Below, piece by piece: positions 36,514 through 44,698 of a DNA stretch of 64,000 nucleotides. The translations under genes were made by a program, and so were the position numbers. The stretch lies in contig NC_085068.1 in the NCBI RefSeq assembly GCF_963662255.1, positions 1,612,001 to 1,676,000 on the forward strand. The letters are read 5' to 3'. Under the pieces are notes generated by a model. The model was not told where the DNA came from, made no database searches, and saw nothing but the letters and a program-made list of their open reading frames with translations. This DNA is from Cinclus cinclus (Eukaryota > Chordata > Aves > Passeriformes > Cinclidae). Each line of letters opens with the position of its first letter. Within the stretch, counting starts at the first letter, position 1.

Positions 36514-37288
36514 GTAACTCTTAAGTCCTGGTTCTGCATGGCATCAGTGTCTCTCACCTGGTGACTCCTCAGCCAGTGAATGCCTCGGTGTCCAGTGCAT
36601 CTCTCACCTGCTGAGCTGTGAGCTGAGATGCAGAGGCAGGGCCTGCAGCTCCCTGCCCATCCCGGGGCCACTCCCAGCATGGCAGGGCCAGCATGGAGCT
36701 GGTGCCAAGGCTTGCTTGGTTGCCTAGGCCTGGCCCATCCACTGGGGCATCGCCTCATCTCAGCGTGGTGCAAGGCTTTGGGACCACCCTGGGACAGGTT
36801 GCCACCCTTTGGAAAGCAGGGCAGGACAAGTCACCTGTATGTGAAGGAGAGACACGAGGTACCTCTGGCCTTTGTGAAATTCTGGATTTTTAGCTCTTCT
36901 GGAGATAAATTGGAACAGTTGCCTTGATCCTTTATTTCCCTGGGATATTTATAAAGGTGGGGCTTTTTTAGCAGCCACCTTATAAAAAAAAATTAGACAA
37001 ACTCATTTTTCTGAAGTTTGGTCTGAAGGTTCAGCTGTAAAAGTCGGGCGATGCAAACTAATAATAATTAGTTTGTAAAATTCTTGACTGTGTCCGCTTT
37101 GTAAAATAGAAAGCCATAGATGGGCCTGCTGTTCATAGAGGAACATGGATTGTCCTGCAGTTTTCTGGAAGTGTGGCAACCCCTGAAACTAGCACCATAA
37201 CTATAATATTGTAAGGATATTTCCAGTTCTTCCCCAGAAAGTCTGACCAGTTCTTTGTTTTCTCTCCTCTCTCCTTTCTCTCTCCTAG
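36514..37288 (+). other. EIF4G3 intron, 775 bases
   Basis: This is the shortest intron in the window. It ends in a long C/T-rich tract at about 37252-37286 followed by TAG, a strong 3' splice site that contrasts with the weak one of the preceding microexon. That imbalance would favour splicing straight to 37289 unless the microexon is activated. No repeat is recognised. Confidence 0.8.
36535..36540 (+). promoter_or_regulatory. TGCATG (RBFOX-type motif) just downstream of the microexon
   Basis: A perfect TGCATG begins 22 bases after the last base of the microexon. This is the position from which RBFOX proteins typically promote inclusion of the preceding exon. Together with the TGC motifs upstream of the acceptor it suggests combined SRRM4 and RBFOX control in neurons, which is inference. 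Confidence 0.5.
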
Positions 37289-37468
37289 TTTTTTCAGAGG
37301 CCTCAGATCCAACCTCCAAGAGCCACCATCCAGAACAGCAGCCCCTCCATCCGTCCTGGAGCACAGACCCCGACTGCCGTGTACCAAACCAACCAGCACA
37401 TCATGATGGTGAACCACCTGCCAATGCCCTATCCGATGCCTCAGGGCCCCCAGTACTGTATCCCTCAG
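37289..37468 (+). CDS. EIF4G3: EIF4G3 coding exon encoding FFQRPQIQPP...YCIPQ (180 nt)
   Basis: This exon encodes 60 residues beginning FFQRPQIQPPRATIQNSSPS and ending PQGPQYCIPQ. It contains VYQTNQHIMMVNHLPMPYP, which is highly similar to human eIF4G3 in my memory of the family. Both ends are phase 0. The acceptor follows a nearly pure C/T tract; the donor is GTAAAT at 37469. The peptide is Pro/Gln/Tyr-rich and probably disordered. It directly follows the optional 33-nt and 21-nt exons, so the residues before FFQ vary with splicing: TRSP, FAAGPRPAHHQ or GGFRPIQ. Confidence 0.96.
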
Positions 37469-37593
37469 GTAAATCCAGCATTCAGGCACCTGAGGAATTG
37501 CAGAGCAGCATTTGCTCCGTGGGGGTTGTCTCGGGACTGGCCAGGAGCACGTGGGGATGAGTCTGTGAAATCAAGCTGGTAGTTGCATATCAT

Positions 37594-37815
37594 GTGCCAG
37601 GGGAGGTTTAGATTAGATATTGGGAAAAATTCCTTCATGGAGAGGCTGCCCAGGCCAGTGGTGGAGTCACCATCCCTAGAACTGTTCAAGAAATGCATGG
37701 GTGTGGCATGTGGGGACAAGGTTTAGGGGTGGGCTTGGCAGTGCTGGTGGAGTGGTTGGACTTGATGATTTTAGGGTACTTTTCCAGCCTAAATGCTTCC
37801 ATGATTCTGTGGTTC
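37594..37815 (+). mobile_element. CR1 LINE fragment, 3' end
   Basis: GGGAGGTTTAGATTAGATAT through GTGGAGTCACCATCCCTAGA to GCCTAAATGCTTCCATGATT. It starts about 125 bases after the donor of the 37289-37468 exon. Confidence 0.9.
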
Positions 37816-38095
37816 AGCCTCTGTCCTTTCTCTGTATGAAGTATTTGTTCTCCTGTGCATGGAGGCAGTAGGAACCAATCACCCTTTTCAAGCCTCCTTC
37901 AAACACGGTCGGAAACCAAGCTCTTGGAAAATATCTAGTGCTTTAAAAATACCTAATTTGACTTTATAGATCCACAGGCACTCCAGAACCTTGGGCCTCA
38001 TAACACAGAGTGTTGCTACAATCAGGGAGTGACTGTTCTACCTCAGCTCCTGCATCCTCCCTACCTTGGCTTTACCTTGCTTTTGGCACTAACAT

Positions 38096-38333
38096 TTGGA
38101 GAGGTTTAGGTGGATATTAGGGAAAATTCCTTCATGGAAGGGGTGGTGAGGCACTGGCAGAGGATGCCCAGAGCAGTGGTGGACTTGCCATCCCAGGAAG
38201 CGTTCAGACAACGTGTGGATGTGACACTTGGGGACATGGTCAGTGATGGGCTTGGTGCTGGTGCTGGTTGATGGTCTGACTTGGTGATCTTAAAGATCTT
38301 TTCCAACCTTGGAAATTCATGATTCTGTGATTC
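38096..38333 (+). mobile_element. CR1 LINE fragment, 3' end
   Basis: This is the same subfamily and orientation as the copy at 37594, 280 bases upstream: GAGGTTTAGGTGGATATTAG, CGTTCAGACAACGTGTGGAT, TTTTCCAACCTTGGAAATTC. Confidence 0.9.
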
Positions 38334-38378
38334 ACAAAGCTGTAATTAAAAAGCTTGAGGATCAGATCCCTTTTGATT

Positions 38379-38392
38379 GGGGGGGGGGGGGG
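38379..38392 (+). repeat. G14 homopolymer near a splice acceptor
   Basis: Fourteen consecutive G's, 57 bases upstream of the acceptor of the 38450-38564 exon. They are prone to slippage in replication and sequencing, and can form a quadruplex or pair with the acceptor's C7. Confidence 0.95.
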
Positions 38393-38449
38393 TCTCAGTT
38401 ACATGTTGCCCAAGTCCTTGTACAGTGATGTTGTTTTTGTCCCCCCCAG

Positions 38450-38564
38450 TATCGTCACAGTGGCCCACCCTATGTTGGGCCACCCCAGCAATATCCTGTG
38501 CAGCCACCAGGACCAGGACCCTTTTATCCAGGCCCAGGTCCTGGAGAATTCCCCAATGCCTATG
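38450..38564 (+). CDS. EIF4G3: EIF4G3 coding exon encoding YRHSGPPYVG...EFPNAY (115 nt)
   Basis: This exon encodes 38 whole codons beginning YRHSGPPYVGPPQQYPVQPP and ending GEFPNAY, plus the first base of a Gly codon (G|GA) completed by the next exon. The acceptor is CCCCCCCAG and the donor is GTAAGT, a consensus 5' splice site at 38565. The Gly/Pro/Tyr-rich sequence is typical of the disordered eIF4G N-terminus. It enters in phase 0 and leaves in phase 1, so skipping it alone would shift the frame. Skipping it with the 101-nt exon that follows removes 216 nt in frame. Confidence 0.95.
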
Positions 38565-41500
38565 GTAAGTTCTGCTTGGAGAGTTCTTACAGAGTCTTTT
38601 CTTGGTGTGTTTTTCTGTTGTCAAGATAAAGATTTATAATAACAAGATGGATTAGCATTTGCTTGAACTTCAAATAGCTGCTAAATTTGGTGGTGTCACA
38701 GCCCTGATTATTCACTCCTGAAAAATCCCAGAGTATTGTTTGTGTGAGTGTGTCAGGAAAGGCTGCAGCTGCCCAGGATTGACTGTGACCAGGAATGGGG
38801 CTGTTTGTTAGTCCCTGCTCTATCATTATTATTTATTAAGGTATTGTAGGTGCATCTGGCAGTCCTGGTTTTCATTGTGCCATGACCTGGGAATGCTCCA
38901 GCACTAACAGTGAACAGCAGTTAACAGTTCTTATCCCAGCGTTTCTTGTTTGGTGTGTGGTGGGGGATAAGAACAAGCCATGTTGGTTTTTCCCTGCATT
39001 GATGCTGCAAAAATAATTTAGTGCAGTGGAAGAGTCTGTAACCCCTGCATAGGTCAAAACTGGGCCTTTTCATGCATTTGGTCACTCACTGTTCCCTGCC
39101 CACTCTACAACCTGTTGGGGGAAGAGATATTCTCAGCCTCCCATGGGAATTCTCTGTTGGAATTTTGGAGCCTTGTGGTGACTGATTCCCTTCCAGGCTG
39201 AATAGTAACAGCCCTGCTCCCTTGGCAGAATTGCAGTTTGCTCTTCACACACAGAGATCCCTTTGCGGGGAGAGAAAAACCCTGTGCATCATTCAAAGAG
39301 GTCTCTTGTTTTTCCTCTTTTCCTTCTTTTATTTATCTGCCTGTGTGAAACTCATGGGAATCATTGAAAGGTTGCCTTCATGAAGCCTTTGAACCTGGTA
39401 ATGCAATTTCAGAATAGGAGAGAGAGTAATTACAGGGCAGCTACTTCCTGGTGGTTGATCCTGGAGAAAATAAAAGAAATATTGTATTGGTTCTTCAAAT
39501 TGGATCCACTAGACAAGAAAATTGCCCCGTATTCCTCATTTTTTGTGCTGTTTTAGATCTGCTTGGTGCCATTTATGTGTTTTTACTCCTGTAATTAGGA
39601 AAAGGTTAATTTCCATCTCCTTTCCTTTCCTGGAAGCGCCTGGTGTGTTGCAGAAAATCTTGGAATCTTTCAGTCTCAGGGTTAAGTTGCTGCAACTTTG
39701 GAGCATCAGTGGGTGAAGCCAGAGCTCTCTGTCCTGCAGAGTTTTCCAGGCAGGGAAGGTTTAACCAAGGATTTGCCTATACTTACCCACCTTTCCCCCC
39801 ATCACTCCCTTGCTGTGTATAGGAATGCTCAGTCTCTCACCAGGTGCTGCCAGGTTTGGGGAACAGCTAAATCTACAGTCCAGGCATGGAAAATGCTGCT
39901 GGCAGTGCTTTTTCAATAAACCACAGGATTTGTTGCCAGTGTGGCTGCTGGATATCAAAATCATTGCAATTTGGCAGGAGCTAAAGAAGGTAGTAAGGGA
40001 AAACACAATGGAAGACAAAATTTGTGAAGATGGACAGTGCAATTTTATAACTCAGTTTTGTAGTTTATAATTTTCTGATATCAGGGGGTTTCTGTACAAC
40101 ATTGGGGAAGACCTTGAAATGATCAGTGGGTAGGAGGGAGAATGAAAGTTGGGTGCTGGAGAACTGGAAGGGATCAAAGGCAGGGAGCAGAGCAAAGAGT
40201 GTGGCACTGGCAAATACACTTGGCTTGTCATAGAAGCTGTTCCTTCCCAGAAGTTGCTCTTTTCAGGATTTGGGTTTTTAAAATACTTTTCATAAAGGGA
40301 GAGTTGTTCCCTGAGTTCTGCTGGAGCTGCTTCTCCAGCAGGGATCATATCGCAGATGATGTGGTTAGATCTGGTTTCTAGAAAACTACAAAAAAAGGGA
40401 ATTCACACATTGCAGGATCCCAAGCTCCTCCTGTTCCCTCACCTTAACCCAGGCACCTGGTCATCAGCAAGGTTCATAGAACCACAAAATCCCAAGATGG
40501 TTGGGTTGGAAGGACCTTAAATCCCATTCAGTGCCACCCCCTACCATGGCCAGGGACAGCTTCCATTATCCCAGGCTGCTCCAAGCCTTGTCCAGCCTGG
40601 CCTTGGACACTTCCAGAGATCCAGGGACAGCCCCAATTTCCGTGGGCAATAATTTTTGATTCCCAGCCTGAAGAGATGCTGAAAAGAGACTTTGAGGCCA
40701 GATCTGAAGTGGCTCTGCTGACCCTGACATTCAAAATGAGACATTTCTTGAGTGATTCAGCCCAGCCAGGAGTGTTACTTTGAGCTCCTCGATGCCATGC
40801 AGTGTTCTCTGCTTGGACAGGAGAAGATTCCCACTCTGAGGACTGCTGACAGGGAGCCTGCTCCAAGCTGGGGCTTTCCAGCTCTCACTCGCCAGGAGGA
40901 ATGCATCCTTGGAAGTTGCAGATCAGGCTGTGATGGGCTGGTTTAATGTGCCTTCTTGGATTTCACCCTTTGCCTGAGATCCAGTGACCTCCCTGTTGGG
41001 TTACAGGCACAGTCCAGATTTTAATTCCCAGTTAAAGGTTAGTTCATCTGAAGGATAGATCAGATTGTGCCAGAGGCAAGTGCAAGCACTCAGTTCATCC
41101 AGCATCCATGCCTAGAAGGGAGAACACCCAGCAGCACCTTACACATTCCCCTGACCCCTGATCCATAGGCAGGAGGAAGCTCTGCTCTGCCACCCAATCT
41201 CTGGCATGGTCTTAAAGCACTTGGTTATTTATTGAGCCACTCTCATTCCACTGAGAAGACCAAAATGAACCATATTGGCTGTTAGGAATGTGATCAGCTC
41301 CATGGTGTAATTCTGCACTAATCACTGTGGTTATGCTTTTTGTGTGTTGCAGCATGAGAATAACATTGCTGGTAATTAAGATTTCTGGTTATTCTTCCAA
41401 ATAGGTTGCAGTTGACCTCACAAATTGTTTTTATTGGTTAGACTGAATTCCTTTACAAAGGCAGAAAACATGTGATAAACCAGCAGCAAACCCAGCAAAA

Positions 41501-41800
41501 AAACTTCCTGTTTGTCAGGCAGAGGAGTTCAGGGATGGTCCTGCAGTGCCTCTGTGGTGTCCACAGCCTCTCAGAAAGGGATGATGTATGTGGCCAATTT
41601 TTGGTCATGGAAATCAAATAAGAAATAGTGGCTGAATCTCTTGTCTTGATGGAGCATCAGCTTCTGTTCAGTGGAAGTGGAGCTGATCAAATGCAGCATT
41701 CCCAGACAGATGTTGGAAGTTCTGGCCAGTGTTACATCTGGCACTTGGTTTTCTGTCCTGAGCTGACCTTGTCTTTCTGGTTTGTGTTGTTCTGCCCCAG
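38565..41800 (+). other. EIF4G3 intron, 3.2 kb
   Basis: This intron carries a minus-strand CR1 fragment at 40472-40648; the remainder is unique sequence. The 3' splice site is TCTGCCCCAG. No further exon is supported. Confidence 0.75.
40472..40648 (-). mobile_element. CR1 LINE fragment, 3' end
   Basis: TTCATAGAACCACAAAATCC, GGTTGGGTTGGAAGGACCTT and CCAGCCTGGCCTTGGACACT; antisense CR1, complementary to the copy at 42022 on the other side of an exon. Confidence 0.9.
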
Positions 41801-41901
41801 GAACACCCTTCTACCCCAGCCAGCCCGTGTACCAGTCTGCACCCATCATTGTGCCTACTCAGCAGCAGCAGCCACCGCCTGCCAAGAGGGAGAAGAAAAC
41901 G
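41801..41901 (+). CDS. EIF4G3: EIF4G3 coding exon encoding TPFYPSQPVYQ...AKREKKT (101 nt)
   Basis: Two bases complete the Gly codon split with the previous exon, then 33 codons run from TPFYPSQPVYQSAPIIVPTQ through a short Gln run (four Q) and a Pro run to AKREKKT. The basic KREKKT is the start of the conserved segment that in eIF4G1 binds the RRM2 domain of poly(A)-binding protein. The donor GTGAGT begins at 41902. Phase is 1 in, 0 out, so loss of this exon alone would shift the frame. It is flanked by CR1 copies in opposite orientation. Confidence 0.95.
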
Positions 41902-41915
41902 GTGAGTGAGGCCCT

Positions 41916-41945
41916 GGGGGACTCAGCCCCGGGGGACTCAGCCCC
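41916..41945 (+). repeat. 15-base tandem duplication beside a donor site
   Basis: GGGGGACTCAGCCCC occurs twice head to tail, starting 15 bases after the 5' splice site at 41902. G-runs near a 5' splice site often act as splicing enhancers (hnRNP H/F family); an effect here is inference. Confidence 0.85.
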
Positions 41946-42021
41946 GGGGTCTGTCCTGTCTGGGAGGTGCAAGGACATGAATAATGTTCTTGAGATTAAA
42001 CATGAGCTTTACCTTCACTGA

Positions 42022-42188
42022 AGGCCCTGTCGCAGGCTGCCCAGAGCAGCTGTGGCTGCCCCTGGATCCCTGGCAGTATCCAAGGCCAGGTTGGATGGAG
42101 CACCCTGGGACAGTGGAAGGTGTCACTGCCCATGCTTTAAGTTGAGCCTTAAGGTCCCTTCCATCCCAAACCAGTCATTTTGTGATTC
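42022..42188 (+). mobile_element. CR1 LINE fragment, 3' end
   Basis: GCCCAGAGCAGCTGTGGCTG through CAAGGCCAGGTTGGATGGAG to TTAAGGTCCCTTCCATCCCA. It begins 120 bases after the 41801-41901 exon. Confidence 0.9.
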
Positions 42189-43573
42189 CCAAAGAGATTA
42201 AGTGTAATTAAACATTGCACAGTGCTGCAGTGGTACCTTATTTTCCATTTTTCTGTGGCCACTCTCCACTCTGAGTTTGTAACATCTCAGCCAATCAAAA
42301 GGGAATATAATTTTGCTGTTTTAAATAAACATAAACAAAAGCAGCATGGTCTCCCAAGCCTGGAATCCCCACTTGTGCTGCTGCTTAGAGTGTTCCCAAA
42401 AAGCCAGGTGGGAATGAGTGAACGAAGCAGTCTGGGAGAATGTTGGGAGCTGGTTCAAAGTGACAAATTAGAAATTATTGAATATTATGCCTTGAAAAAG
42501 GTGCCACTAAGTTAAGGATGTATTTGCAGGCCTGAGAGAACCTGACCACATTATAAAGGTGGACATGGGTTTGGAGAGCATATTCCCTCTCTTTCTAATT
42601 CACTGAGAGGAATTTGAGAGAGGCAGATGAATGGAATTTAAACCCATCTACAGGAGGATGGTGGGGAACAGTAAAGGTATATATGGTATAAAGGTGAATG
42701 TAAGGTTTAACCAGAAAAAGATGTGGGCTTGAACTTGTGAATGAATCTTTTGTAAAGGACTGAAAAGGAAATCACAGTAGTATTTGTGTGAGTGTTTTGG
42801 GAACATTAAAAGAACAGTTTCCTGGGGGGTAGAAAAGAATAAAGGGACCTAGACATGCTTCAAAATGCAGAATATTTGAATCTTTGGAGTTTTGAGGATG
42901 ATCTGGGGTGACACTTGATTTGGGAGACTGGAAGAACTGAACAATGTGTGAGCTGTGCTTGCAGGAAAGGCCTTTTTGGTGGCTGCTCTCAGCAGCTTTT
43001 TTGTCACCTCTTCAGTCTCCAGGAGTCTATGTTCACATCCCAAACACAACATGCCAGGATCCCCCATGCCATTGAAATGCAGAGCTGATCAGACACACTC
43101 AGCTGGGATTAAGGCAGTTCCATGCCAGCCAACCTTCATTTTTTGAGGCAGAAAAGGGATTTTAAATGCCTGAGATGCTTCTCTCCGAATGTGCTATTTC
43201 AGTTTGGCAATTGATGTTGCAACTGGAGAAATGAGAAAAATTAAAATTAAATGTATTCATGTCCACATGTCCACATCCACCATGAGTTGAGTATTTGAGT
43301 ATTACAAACTTCCAGGCAGGGAAATCTTGTTTTTAATACCATTGACTCTGTGTCAGGGGGAGGAGAGGGCAGGAATTAGTGCCAACTCTCAAGTCCTTGG
43401 TGCTGTAGTTAATTAAATATTTTAGCAAAACAATTCCATCAAAAATAGAAGCTCAGACTCAACATCTTGAGTACAGCATGTATGTTTGTGTGTTAACAAC
43501 CCAGAATAAAGCCACCACCCCACCAAACTGAGTTTGGCAAATCATAAAACCCTTCTGCATTTACAGTTTTACA

Positions 43574-43640
43574 TCCCAGAATCCCAGAAGGGTTGGCTTG
43601 GAAGGACCTGAAAGACCATTCCCACTCCTGGCCATGGGGC
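43574..43640 (-). mobile_element. CR1 LINE fragment, short 3' tip
   Basis: CCCAGAATCCCAGAAGGGTT then GGCTTGGAAGGACCTGAAAG; only the tip remains. Confidence 0.75.
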
Positions 43641-44575
43641 AATTACAGGGGGGTTTCCAGCAGAACCCCTGCCCTGGGAAGGGTGATGGTGTCTCTTGGT
43701 TTGCTTGGAGTTGTTTGCTTGGATTTCTGCATGGAATTAATCTCGAGTTCAGCCAGGAGCTTTGGAGAATGTGAGCAGATACAGAGAATTCTGTCTTCAG
43801 GGTTATCAGAATCTCCAGTTCTTACACTGAAGATGAAAAGCTCTGTTTCACATTATCCCAGACATGCTGTCTCTTCCCTCTGTTGAGGGACACGGATTGG
43901 CTTAAGTGTCAGTTCAGGATTGAGGGAGTGTTCTGGAGTGGTTTATTTTGGAAAATATTTTTTCTTCCACTTTTGGGGTTGTGAAGAGACTCAAAAATCC
44001 CACTTTTTTCCTAAATGCTGCCGAGTTCTACAGGATTTGAGTTTGCTCTTTCAGTTTCCCTTTCCTCCACTTAGTATTTTTGTTTGATTCCCTCTGTTTT
44101 GATGGAACTTGGGCCTGATTTGCTGATTTGCTTTCCCCCTTTCCCACAAGCTGGGCTGGCAAGGTCATGGAGTTCCCTGTCTGGGTAAAATGCAGCCTTT
44201 TCTCCATTCTTGCCCTTTCCACTACTGGGCATGCTTAAACTGTCTCCCAGATTTTTTCAGTTGCAGGAAACTCATGTTCCAACAGCAGAGCCTGTATTTT
44301 TGAATTACAAGTGCACATATTTAGACTGAACTGGTGTGGTTGATGATTAAATTAGGTTTTGATTAAATTAGGTGTTGATGAAGGGATGACATGACATGCA
44401 TTCCAAGCCATGGAAACAAGCCACATCCCAGTGTTCCTGCTCATCCCAGAGCATCTCCTGCTGGGTGTGGTTGGGAGCATGTGCTACCCACGCTGCTCTC
44501 CACAAGGACAGCAGTACCAGGAACACCTGTGGGAATTATTCCTTTGTTATTATTCCAGTTCTTTCAATCCTGTAG

Positions 44576-44698
44576 ATCCGAATCCGGGATCCAAACCAGG
44601 GAGGCAAAGACATAACAGAAGAAATCATGTCTGGAGGGGGCAGCAGAAACCCCACACCCCCCATCGTCAGACCCACCTCCACCCCAACTCCACCTCAG
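44576..44698 (+). CDS. EIF4G3: EIF4G3 coding exon with PABP-binding segment [16 protein letters not shown] (123 nt)
   Basis: This exon encodes 41 residues beginning [20 protein letters not shown] and ending [10 protein letters not shown], phase 0 at both ends. The first half is the most conserved stretch of the whole eIF4G N-terminus. In eIF4G1 it is the site that contacts PABP RRM2 and closes the mRNA loop between cap and poly(A) tail. The acceptor is CAATCCTGTAG at 44575 and the donor is GTAAGG at 44699. The binding segment spans the junction between this exon and the previous one, so both are needed for PABP contact. The role in this bird is inferred from family identity. Confidence 0.97.

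Larger units (their letters stand above)
37469..38449 (+). other. EIF4G3 intron, 981 bases, with two CR1 copies and a G14 run
   Basis: Two + strand CR1 fragments (37594-37815 and 38096-38333) fill almost half of this small intron. A run of 14 G's at 38379-38392 follows. The 3' splice site uses seven C's before AG (38441-38449), which could pair with the G-run. Confidence 0.8.
41902..44575 (+). other. EIF4G3 intron, 2.7 kb
   Basis: Directly after the donor is a 15-base unit (GGGGGACTCAGCCCC) repeated twice at 41916-41945. A + strand CR1 fragment lies at 42022-42188 and a minus-strand fragment at 43574-43640. A small 17-base direct repeat containing GATTAAATTAGGT lies at about 44345-44375. No other exon is supported. 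Confidence 0.75.

Noticed and set aside
41782..42021. Open frame containing the TPFYPSQP exon and continuing past it
   Set aside because: The extension beyond 41901 is intron read-through past a consensus GTGAGT donor; the frame continues properly at 44576 instead.
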